NCBI GenBank assembly: GCA_002332755.1
Contig: DDBO01000096.1
Coordinates: 1 to 7,552 of the forward strand
Source of the DNA: Bacteroidales bacterium UBA2030
Lineage (GTDB): Bacteria; Bacteroidota; Bacteroidia; Bacteroidales; TTA-H9
Direction: 5' to 3'
DNA length: 7,552 bases
Positions 1-5,940 of this stretch are shown here, piece by piece. The translations under genes were made by a program, and so were the position numbers. Under the pieces are notes generated by a model that searched no databases, was not told the DNA's origin, and saw nothing but the letters and a program-made list of their open reading frames with translations. The number at the start of each line of letters is the position of its first letter. Position 1 is the stretch's first letter.

Positions 1-972
1 CTGATTAAACTCTTTATTGAATTGGGTAAAAGCCCCAATAGAGGCAATTTGCTTTTCTGTCATGCCAATACCCTCATCATTAACCGTAATGTAGAGTCTG
101 TGGTGATCGGCACCGGCTACAACTTTAACATGAGAGCGCCGTGGTGAATAGAGTAACGCATTTTCAACCAGTTCATCTACAATGGTCTTAAGGTGTTCGC
201 AACTGATTCTGGCTTTTACGTTGGCATCAACGACAATGAAAAGATCTTCGCTTCGATTCATATTTGTCGCTATTTGCTGAGCCGAGCGCTTAATGATTTC
301 CGAAGGATTTTCACATCCGGTCTTTTTCAGGTCTTCTACATCCCTTGTCTTATAGGTGAGAGCTTCAAGCTCGTAAAAAAGCATGGTTTTTCTTACGATT
401 TTATTGAGCTTTAGTCCTGCTTTATAAACCAGCGACATGAGCTCGGCAATTTCCGGTTTTTCCATGTTTGGGTATTCGGTCATTACCATTTGCGAAAATC
501 CAATAATGGCTCTCAGGGGCTCATGAATAACGCTGGCTACAGGCATGCCCAGGTTGCGTGTAAGTTCCTCGAGCTTTTCTTCGCTGCGCTTTTTAAATTC
601 TTCAGCTTTTTTCAACCTTGTGTTGACACTTGTCATGAGTTCATCAATAGTAAAGGGCTTGGAGATATAGTCGTCGGCGCCCAGAGCCATACCCCGGCGA
701 AGGTCTTCACGCGTATTTTTGGCTGTTAAAAAAATGAAAGGGGTAGTGCTGGTAAGTACTTTTTTACGGAGTTCCTCCAGTACTTCGTATCCATCTTTGC
801 CCGGCATCATAATGTCGCAGAGAATCAGATCAGGTTGTACTTTATCTGCCATGCTGATGCCAATTTCACCATTTTCGGCTTTGAAAACCTCAAAACCCTC
901 AGTTTCCAGGATTTCTGCGATGTTTTCTCTTACTTCGTTTGTATCTTCTATAACCAGAATTTTTTTAGCCAT
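1..972 (-). CDS. Soluble receiver-histidine kinase (REC-HisKA-HATPase), 3' end cut by window edge
   Basis: The ATG at 972-970 opens 324 codons without a stop, and the frame leaves the window at position 1. Residues 3-120 are a canonical receiver: acidic pair E9/D10, phospho-acceptor D53 in LILCDIMMPG, T83 and K105 in KPF. A helical linker (about 121-140) leads to a HisKA-like segment (141-205) and an ATPase domain from about 225. The N box ELVENAL has N271, the G1 box NDEGIGM has D299/G301/G303, and an F box lies at F315/F318; the G2 box is beyond the edge. No signal peptide or membrane segment is visible, so the protein should be cytosolic. Oddly, aligning the H box gap-free on both flanks puts Ser147 where the phosphorylated His is expected; the nearest His is H150, three residues later. 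It starts 14 bp after the hybrid kinase stop, so the two are probably co-transcribed. The domain calls are firm; kinase activity in cis is doubtful. Confidence 0.93.
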   Translation of the reverse strand, partial: MAKKILVIEDTNEVRENIAEILETEGFEVFKAENGEIGISMADKVQPDLILCDIMMPGKDGYEVLEELRKKVLTSTTPFIFLTAKNTREDLRRGMALGADDYISKPFTIDELMTSVNTRLKKAEEFKKRSEEKLEELTRNLGMPVASVIHEPLRAIIGFSQMVMTEYPNMEKPEIAELMSLVYKAGLKLNKIVRKTMLFYELEALTYKTRDVEDLKKTGCENPSEIIKRSAQQIATNMNRSEDLFIVVDANVKARISCEHLKTIVDELVENALLYSPRRSHVKVVAGADHHRLYITVNDEGIGMTEKQIASIGAFTQFNKEFNQ

Positions 973-986
973 AAGGAGATATGATT

Positions 987-2687
987 TTATTCAAAATTAA
1001 GAATTTTCAGGAGTTCTTCGTGTTTAAAAGGTTTAGTGATATAGTCGTCCATTCCTGCCTGCAAGCAGCGAACACGGTCGTCGGGGTGAGCTTCGGCAGT
1101 AAGTGCTACAATGCGGGTATGTCCACGGGAGGGCTGCAGGCGTTCCAGCTCTCTGATCCGCCGGGTTGCCTCCAAGCCATTCATTTCGGGCATAAGTATG
1201 TCCATGATAATAAGATCGAACTTTTTTTCGATGAATTTCTGAACGGCAATAGCACCGTTGGATGCGGTTTCAACGCTGTGCCCCAGTCGTTCCAGGGTAG
1301 CCACTGCTACTTTTTCGTTGATGAGGTTGTCTTCGGCAAGAAGAATTCGGAGCTTAAAGGGTTCGCCGCTTCCCATTTTTGCGGTTTGAGAACTATCAGC
1401 GCCTTTCACAAGTACAGCCAATGCCTGATATAAGTCATTCAATTTTACGGGTTTACTGATAATGGTCTGGAAAGGCCTCGTCGGGGCATCCTGCGAAGTG
1501 AGTACATCGGGGGTTCCGCAGAGTTGAATAATATTGGGTTGGTTGTAAATGGGGTTTGTTTTTAAAAGGCGGGCAAATTGAGTGCTTTCTTCTTTGGCTT
1601 CATCCTCTGAAATGATTACAACCTGATAGGGATCTCCCTGGTTGCTCGCTATCTCCAGGAGGGAGAGTGCTTTTTCAATTGTATCCGCTTCTTCAAACCT
1701 CACTTTAAAATACTGCAGGTATTGCCTGTAGATAGCCCTTGAACCGCCGTTGCCGTCGATGAGCAGAACTTTTAAACTGCTTAAAGGGGTGAGTTGGGAA
1801 CTGTATTTTTTCTGAGTGTCAGTAACATCTTCAAAAATCAGGGAAAACCAATAGGAATTGTTGAAGCCTGGTCTGCTTTCGATGGCTAAGGTGCCTCCGA
1901 GTAGCTCAACTATCCGGCGGGCCATGCCAATTTTCAACCGGTTTGAAGGATCAAGATAATCGAGGAAGGAGGTTTCTTCGTATGAGGTTTCCTCAGAATC
2001 AATCCGTATATACGATTGAAGTTCCTCTTCCGAAAAAGGTTTTCCTGTGTCGGCGATATGAATCTTAAGCTCAACTTTGCGGTCAAAGCGTCGTACAAGA
2101 TCTACCTGAACCATAATTTCCCCTTTTGAGGTATGGTAGAGTGAGGTCTTTAACAAATTGAGCAGGAGCAACCTCAAGCGCATGAGGTCACCTTTGAGGT
2201 AAAATGGGATTCGTGTATCGATATTTGTGTTGAAAATCAGGTGTTTTTGATTGACCTTTTCCAACAATAAATCACTCACATCTCCCACTACTTCATGAAT
2301 GGAGAACACAGAATCGCGCGCAATGACCGAAGGCTTTTCAAAGGCATAGAATTCCATCAGGTCGGTAATTACAGCCGTCAATTGATTTGAAGAAACAGAA
2401 ATGAGATTTACGTATTCCTGCTGTTTCTCTGTAAGTTCAGTTTGTTTAAGTAATTCTGTAATTCCAATAATCCCGTTAAGCGGGGTTCGAATATCATGAC
2501 TGACCGTGCGGAAAAACTTTTCAATTATCTCTTTACTCTTTTGCTCCTTAGCCTTCAGCTTTTTCGAGGCTTCTTTATATTTGCGACGGCAAGCCTTACG
2601 GTCGCGGTAACTCAGGAAAAGAAGGAGTATGATAATACCAATACTGACAAGCCCAATCATTTCATTTTGATGAGTCAGTGTTTCCAT
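987..2687 (-). CDS. Membrane-anchored hybrid histidine kinase with degenerate ATPase domain and two receivers
   Basis: This 566-residue protein has one membrane helix (about 10-27) with only some 9 residues outside, so there is no extracytoplasmic sensor. A basic coiled linker (28-55) leads to HisKA with an intact H box around H64 (SHDIRTPLNG). The ATPase-like domain (about 163-287) is eroded. The N-box Asn is Thr181 (NLLKTSLYHT), G1 is DTGKPF with only its first Gly, and the G2 glycines are replaced by S248, R250 and K252. The first receiver (about 305-427) is also degenerate: only D311 of the acidic pair remains and S360 sits at the phospho-Asp position, although K412 is kept. The second receiver (446-566) is canonical: E452/D453, D496, T530 and K552. 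It is the first gene of an operon with the soluble receiver-kinase. A weak -7-like box (TATCTTTA) lies at 2738-2731. Its role is probably as phosphorelay hub, receiver-phosphatase or scaffold rather than autonomous kinase. Confidence 0.93.
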   Translation of the reverse strand: METLTHQNEMIGLVSIGIIILLLFLSYRDRKACRRKYKEASKKLKAKEQKSKEIIEKFFRTVSHDIRTPLNGIIGITELLKQTELTEKQQEYVNLISVSSNQLTAVITDLMEFYAFEKPSVIARDSVFSIHEVVGDVSDLLLEKVNQKHLIFNTNIDTRIPFYLKGDLMRLRLLLLNLLKTSLYHTSKGEIMVQVDLVRRFDRKVELKIHIADTGKPFSEEELQSYIRIDSEETSYEETSFLDYLDPSNRLKIGMARRIVELLGGTLAIESRPGFNNSYWFSLIFEDVTDTQKKYSSQLTPLSSLKVLLIDGNGGSRAIYRQYLQYFKVRFEEADTIEKALSLLEIASNQGDPYQVVIISEDEAKEESTQFARLLKTNPIYNQPNIIQLCGTPDVLTSQDAPTRPFQTIISKPVKLNDLYQALAVLVKGADSSQTAKMGSGEPFKLRILLAEDNLINEKVAVATLERLGHSVETASNGAIAVQKFIEKKFDLIIMDILMPEMNGLEATRRIRELERLQPSRGHTRIVALTAEAHPDDRVRCLQAGMDDYITKPFKHEELLKILNFE

Positions 2688-2926
2688 TCTTCAAAAAGTA
2701 TTTCAATTTTCAAGTCTTACTAAACAGGCTTAAAGATAGTAAAATTATAATCTCCAATTTCCTTTTGCAAATTATATACCTGCTTTACTTTACAGCTTCA
2801 CTAATGCAGCTTAGATTTCCATTTTGCCGCCTTTTTTCAGGAATTTGTTGGGTGTTATTTATAATTCATTGATTAAAAGCAATTTGTAATATTGTTATTT
2901 AAATGAAGGATTCTCTTTAATCTCAA

Positions 2927-2963
2927 GCGACTTATGCGAGCAAGTCGCAATGTTTTTTTTTTT
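2927..2963 (+). terminator. Orphan plus-strand terminator-like hairpin
   Basis: A perfect 7-bp stem, GCGACTT (2927-2933) with AAGTCGC (2942-2948), encloses an 8-nt loop. It is followed after four bases (AATG) by eleven T (2953-2963). The T run is on the plus strand only, and no plus-strand gene lies upstream for more than 2 kb. It may end a small untranslated RNA or be fortuitous. The four-base gap before the T run weakens it as an intrinsic terminator. Confidence 0.45.
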
Positions 2964-2989
2964 ATTCATTAAAAATGGAAAAAGTGTTC

Positions 2990-3024
2990 AAAAAAAGCAA
3001 AAAAGCCGGAATAAATCCGGCTTT
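2990..3024 (-). terminator. Rho-independent terminator of the GIN-domain gene
   Basis: The stem AAAGCCGGA (3002-3010) and TCCGGCTTT (3016-3024) is a perfect 9-bp inverted repeat with a 5-nt loop. Read on the minus strand, it is followed by a T-rich tail (TTTTGCTTTTTTT). It begins about 30 bp after the stop codon of the minus-strand GIN gene, the position expected for its transcript end. Confidence 0.85.
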
Positions 3025-3053
3025 AGCACAAACCAATCACCACAAATCGTCTG

Positions 3054-3878
3054 TCAGAAGAAACGAATGCTACCACTTCCCATTTTGCTAATCTGGCGGT
3101 CTTTGGGGTTGCCCTGGATGATGACATCACCCGAGCACATCAGCTTAACTTTTGCAACCTGTGTAGCCCAGGTTTTAACGTCCCCTGAGCCCTTAACATC
3201 CAGGGTTACTTTTTCGGCTGGCATATTCAATGTGTTTATATCGCCCGATGCATAGCTGTCAATTTTTAGATTCGCTGTTTTACCTTCCAGTCGTATATCC
3301 CCGGAACCAAAGCAGGAGAGGATGGCGTTTTCGAGTTGCATTTTGCTTCCTTCAAAATCTCCAGACCCATGTATTCCCAGGATTAAGGTTCCTCTTACAC
3401 CCGTAAGGGTAACATCTCCCGAACCATTGATAGAGGCATCGAGGTTTCCTCCATCCATTTCAATGCGTGCATCGCCGCTACCATTGATGCGCAATTTAAG
3501 GTTCTGGCTTCGTAATGGATTTTGGGTGGTAAGGTCGCCAGAGCCATTAATTTCAATTTCTTCCAGATTACTTACCGTTATCCATACCTTGAGCCTTTTT
3601 ATTTTTTTGAATGGCCTTACATTGTGCATGTCTACAGTCAAAGTGTTTCCTGTAATGGTGGTTTTAATTTCCCCAATCACGGAGGCATCAGCTTCGACGA
3701 CTATCTCATTGTTATTACCTTGCTGGAGCAAAATGTCGGCTGAGCAGTTGTTTACAATACGGGTGAAAGCACCTGAAGGTCGGTTTTCCTTGAGTACCTG
3801 AACCTGGCCGTGTGTAGATAGCACCGCAAAAACTATGGACAAAACTAACAGTGCAGGCTTTACAATTACTTTTTTCAT
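3054..3878 (-). CDS. Secreted GIN-domain (DUF2807) adhesin-like repeat protein
   Basis: The product is 274 residues. A signal peptide covers about residues 1-24 (MKKVIVKPALL, then a hydrophobic run ending before QVQ), so it is exported to the periplasm or cell surface. The body from about residue 38 matches the head-GIN domain (DUF2807, 'putative autotransporter adhesin'), a family common in Bacteroidota whose biochemical function is not established. Its hallmark is a [G/A/C]SGD turn at residues 112, 133, 152, 171, 191, 210, 230 and about 248, with a final GSGS at 267. The period is 18-21 residues, which suggests stacked beta rungs of a beta-helix-like fold; four of the turns are preceded by Asn or His. 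The ATG at 3878 directly precedes the signal peptide. The gene is a single unit with its own terminator downstream and diverges from the methyltransferase across 74 bp. A -7-like box with one mismatch (TAACTTTT, 3934-3927) lies upstream. No lipobox Cys is seen. Confidence 0.92.
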   Translation of the reverse strand: MKKVIVKPALLVLSIVFAVLSTHGQVQVLKENRPSGAFTRIVNNCSADILLQQGNNNEIVVEADASVIGEIKTTITGNTLTVDMHNVRPFKKIKRLKVWITVSNLEEIEINGSGDLTTQNPLRSQNLKLRINGSGDARIEMDGGNLDASINGSGDVTLTGVRGTLILGIHGSGDFEGSKMQLENAILSCFGSGDIRLEGKTANLKIDSYASGDINTLNMPAEKVTLDVKGSGDVKTWATQVAKVKLMCSGDVIIQGNPKDRQISKMGSGSIRFF

Positions 3879-3952
3879 GAAGCGTTTTGTTTAATTTCTT
3901 ACTCCATTTAGACTAAAAATCTTCTGAAAAGTTACATCCGGAATCAAGTCGG

Positions 3953-4711
3953 ATGAATATTTTAAATTTGCCGAAAAAAGTGGCACTCAAGGAAAGTTTT
4001 GAAAAGTCGGGAAATGTGTTGTTTCGGTACCGAAGCTTTATTCCTGTATTAATTTTATTGACCACATTTCCAGTAATTGCAATAACCCCTGACAACGACC
4101 AGGCTTCTTTATTCAATATGGTGTCAGTGGCTCTTTCATTGGCGGGCATATTTGTCAGAGCTTATACCATCGGCACCACACCCCGGGGTACCTCAGGCCG
4201 AAATACCCAAAAGCAAGTTGCAGAGTCTCTTAATACGAATGGTATTTATTCACTGGTTCGGCATCCCCTTTATTTAGGCAATTACCTGATGTGGGCCGGC
4301 TTGGCTCTTTTTACTTACAATATTTGGTATTTTATTGTGATTTCCCTTATATTCTGGATTTATTACGAGCGAATTATGTTTGCCGAGGAAGCCTATCTCA
4401 GGGGTAAATTTGGCGGTGCGTTTGAGGAGTGGTCCAGTCGGGTTCCCGCCTTTATCCCTCGCTTGAAGGGTTTCCAGCCTCCGACAATGTCATTCTCTGT
4501 AAAATCGGTGCTTAGGCGCGAATATTCGGGTATTTTGGCCCTTGCTGCAGTATATTTTGTTATCGATTATTTCAGGCTGTGGATAATGGAAGCACCCCTA
4601 TTGGGTTGGAGACCCACATCCGTTGTTCTCGTAATTACGGCCTTGTTGGCCCTTGTGCTGAGAAACCTGAAACATCATACCCGACTTCTGAGCGAGAGCA
4701 ACAGGAGCTAA
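3953..4711 (+). CDS. Membrane methyltransferase of the ICMT/PEMT superfamily
   Basis: The product is 252 residues, an integral inner-membrane protein with hydrophobic helices at about 28-44, 53-70, 107-122, 125-141, 192-208 and 222-237. The SAM-binding signature of isoprenylcysteine/phospholipid methyltransferases is clear: GIYSLVRHPLYLGNYL (97-112, with R103-H104-P105), then YYERIMFAEE (137-146) and FGGAFEEWSSRVPAFIPR (153-170). The last two helices form a C-terminal extension beyond the usual core. The substrate cannot be read from sequence. Bacteria lack prenylated CaaX proteins, so a lipid is likelier; Leptospira LmtA, a lipid A phosphate methyltransferase, belongs to this superfamily and is one possible model. 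The start is uncertain. The ATG at 3953 lies inside a dyad, and a GTG at 3980, after an A-rich run, would give a protein beginning MALKESFEKSGN. The gene converges on the small beta-sandwich gene, 54 bp away. Confidence 0.88.
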   Translation: MNILNLPKKVALKESFEKSGNVLFRYRSFIPVLILLTTFPVIAITPDNDQASLFNMVSVALSLAGIFVRAYTIGTTPRGTSGRNTQKQVAESLNTNGIYSLVRHPLYLGNYLMWAGLALFTYNIWYFIVISLIFWIYYERIMFAEEAYLRGKFGGAFEEWSSRVPAFIPRLKGFQPPTMSFSVKSVLRREYSGILALAAVYFVIDYFRLWIMEAPLLGWRPTSVVLVITALLALVLRNLKHHTRLLSESNRS

Positions 4712-4737
4712 AAATAAAAAACCCGGCTTTCGCCAGG
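4711..4737 (-). terminator. Terminator between convergent genes, best on minus strand
   Basis: Read on the minus strand, CCTGGC-GAAA-GCCGGG (4737-4722) forms a 6-bp stem with one G-U wobble and a GAAA tetraloop. It is followed directly by TTTTTTATTTTTA (4721-4709), which overlaps the stop codon of the plus-strand methyltransferase gene. This is a typical intrinsic terminator for the minus-strand gene that ends at 4766. On the plus strand the stem has a C-A mismatch and no T run, so it would serve that gene poorly. Confidence 0.8.
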
Positions 4738-4765
4738 TACCAGTTTTGCGGGAAAAAGGCTGTTG

Positions 4766-5122
4766 CTATCGGATTTCTTCGAGTGCTATTTCAATTTTTT
4801 CCGCATCTTTTTTTACCTCGATATTCTCCAGGAGGCTTTTATGATAAGATATCATCGAACATACCAGGGTATATTGCCCGGGGGAGAGGCCTGCTATTTC
4901 GAAATTACCGTCGAGGTCGGTGAAGGCTTTGATACCTGGTACATCCACCGTTATCTCTGCACCTGCAAGACCTTCGCGGGTATCTATATCCACAACCCGG
5001 CCTTTTATTGTGATGGATTGGACCGAAGTCTCTTTTTTCTTGATGGGACCTTCGTTACCTGCTATCAATTGAAAAGATGCAAAAACAATAACTATGGTGA
5101 ATAAAGCACTTAATCTTTTCAT
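4766..5122 (-). CDS. Small secreted carboxypeptidase-regulatory-like domain protein
   Basis: The product is 118 residues from the ATG at 5122. A signal peptide (MKRLSALFTIVIVFASFQ..., about residues 1-22) is followed by a short charged linker and one carboxypeptidase D regulatory-like beta-sandwich (about 37-116). Typical family features are the opening ITIKGRVVDIDTREGLAGAEITV and later TDLDGNFEIAGLSPGQYTLVCSMISY. In Bacteroidota this fold usually sits at the N terminus of TonB-dependent receptors, but here it stands alone with no plug or barrel after it; single-domain forms of unknown function are common. The frame stays open to a TTG at 5152, but that codon lies within the promoter -7 box, so the ATG before the signal peptide is preferred. 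The gene is monocistronic, with a terminator at 4737-4711, and diverges from the YdcF-like gene across 149 bp. A structural or binding role in the envelope is inferred only. Confidence 0.88.
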   Translation of the reverse strand: MKRLSALFTIVIVFASFQLIAGNEGPIKKKETSVQSITIKGRVVDIDTREGLAGAEITVDVPGIKAFTDLDGNFEIAGLSPGQYTLVCSMISYHKSLLENIEVKKDAEKIEIALEEIR

Positions 5123-5149
5123 GGCAAACATATCTGTGATTTGACGCTG

Positions 5150-5157
5150 CAAAAGTA
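5150..5157 (-). promoter_or_regulatory. -7 box for the carboxypeptidase-regulatory-like gene
   Basis: On the minus strand this reads TACTTTTG, an exact match to the Bacteroidota TAnnTTTG element, with transcription expected to begin near 5144, some 20 nt before the ATG at 5122. No clear TTTG -33 element is visible at the usual spacing. Confidence 0.6.
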
Positions 5158-5238
5158 GAATGTACGGTTTGCGATGCTGTTAATCCTGTTTTATATCAAT
5201 ATTAATTTATCGTAAACAAAAGGGACGGGTGATTTTCG

Positions 5239-5246
5239 TAAGTTTG
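5239..5246 (+). promoter_or_regulatory. -7 box for the YdcF-like gene
   Basis: TAAGTTTG matches the Bacteroidota TAnnTTTG consensus exactly and lies 25 bp before the ATG at 5272. The leader that follows is A-rich (AAAAAACAGAACAAAAA) with no Shine-Dalgarno motif, typical of the phylum. No convincing -33 TTTG is present. Confidence 0.6.
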
Positions 5247-5271
5247 TTGAAGCGAAAAAACAGAACAAAAA

Positions 5272-5931
5272 ATGTCAATAAGGCTGTTTAGAAGGAAGCA
5301 TGTAAGGGTTTTTACCTTTTGGGGCTGGCTTGTAATGACAGGGCTGGTAATTTTAGTGTTCTACACCCTTTTGGTGAAAATTGGAGGCTGGCTTTCTTAC
5401 CAGGATCCTCTTCCTGATGCTGAGGTTTTGGTAGTAGAGGGATTTTTGCCGGATTATGCATTACAACTGGCTGCTGTTGAATTCGAAAAAGGGAACTACA
5501 AATATGTAGTCACTACCGGTATTCCGTTTACCAATGGTATAGGATTTTGTGCATACAGCAATTTTGCCGATCAGGCGAGGGCTGTCCTTATTCAATTCGG
5601 AATTCCTGCAGAAAAAGTCTTTAGTGCACCCACACATGAAGCCTACCGCGATCGCACTTACGCCTCGGCTGTGGCTCTCAGAAAGTGGTTTTTGGATAAC
5701 GGGAAGTTGCCTGCATCGTTCAATATGTACTCGATGGGGGCACATGCTGCGCGCAGCAGTTACCTCTATAAGCAGGCGTTCAGAGATACAGGGGTAAAAA
5801 TCGGGGTTTTAAATGCTCCTGATCTTACGTTGGATAAAAAACATTGGTGGAAAAATTCAAAGGGCTTCCGAACCGTTCCGGTAGAAGCCCTGGGGTACCT
5901 CTTTGTAAGGTTGTTCTTTAAACCTTACTAA
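5272..5931 (+). CDS. YdcF/SanA/ElyC-like (DUF218) membrane protein
   Basis: The product is 219 residues: a basic N terminus (RLFRRKH), one membrane helix (about 15-37), then a DUF218-type alpha/beta domain. Recognisable segments are DAEVLVVEGFLPDYAL (49-64), the strand plus turn YVVTTGIP (78-85), the helix beginning TYASAVALRKWF (129-140), and YSMGAHAARSSYLYKQAF (153-170), which matches the family's conserved His/Arg region. The Met1-to-helix layout implies an inner-membrane anchor with the domain probably outside the cytoplasm, as in SanA and ElyC, which are linked to envelope integrity in enterobacteria. The catalytic activity of the family is unsettled and no substrate can be inferred. The gene is monocistronic from its own -7 box. 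Its stop is 9 bp from the stop of the convergent coiled-coil gene, with no intrinsic terminator between them. Family assignment is fairly secure; function is not. Confidence 0.82.
   Translation: MSIRLFRRKHVRVFTFWGWLVMTGLVILVFYTLLVKIGGWLSYQDPLPDAEVLVVEGFLPDYALQLAAVEFEKGNYKYVVTTGIPFTNGIGFCAYSNFADQARAVLIQFGIPAEKVFSAPTHEAYRDRTYASAVALRKWFLDNGKLPASFNMYSMGAHAARSSYLYKQAFRDTGVKIGVLNAPDLTLDKKHWWKNSKGFRTVPVEALGYLFVRLFFKPY
5862..5890. repeat. Inverted repeat near the 3' end of the YdcF-like gene
   Basis: A perfect 7-bp inverted repeat, GGGCTTC (5862-5868) and GAAGCCC (5884-5890), has a 15-nt interval that itself holds the dyad GAAC-C-GTTC. It lies in coding sequence, about 40 bp before the stop, and has no T run on either side, so it is not a standard terminator. 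It may be chance, or may affect RNA 3' ends where the two genes converge. Confidence 0.35.
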
Positions 5932-5940
5932 ATTTCGTAA

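Larger units (their letters stand above)
2688..3053. other. Gene-free AT-rich spacer
   Basis: This 366 bp stretch lies between the start of the hybrid kinase and the stop of the GIN-domain gene, so it must hold the kinase promoter (minus strand) and the GIN terminator. I see a minus-strand terminator at 2990-3024 and a second, plus-strand-oriented hairpin with a T run at 2927-2963 that follows no plus-strand gene. Short frames run through it (for example a 22-codon plus-strand frame from the ATG at 2804), but none has a recognisable product. There is no tRNA, repeat array or mobile-element end. Confidence 0.7.

Noticed and set aside
973..1433. Plus-strand frame beginning at 981 with an AAGGAG motif just upstream (973-978)
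   Set aside because: It is wholly antisense to the hybrid kinase, its product resembles nothing, and Bacteroidota rarely depend on Shine-Dalgarno motifs. The match is taken as chance.
2678..2872. Small plus-strand protein gene in the kinase-GIN spacer
   Set aside because: The translation is Phe/Leu/Ile-rich from AT-rich DNA, overlaps the kinase start, and has no recognisable family; it is more likely non-coding.
3054..3545. Tandem DNA repeat or CRISPR-like array
   Set aside because: The periodicity belongs to the protein turns; the DNA units differ in sequence and spacing (18-21 codons) and there are no identical direct repeats.
3322..3801. Long plus-strand frame (159 codons) opposite the GIN-domain gene
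   Set aside because: It mirrors the repeats of the true gene on the other strand (repeated SPEP/PEPL stretches are the antisense reading of SGD codons) and has no independent start signals.
5123..5152. Ten-codon N-terminal extension of the carboxypeptidase-regulatory-like gene from a TTG at 5152
   Set aside because: The TTG overlaps the -7 box, so it would lie upstream of the transcript start. The ATG at 5122 begins a clean signal peptide.
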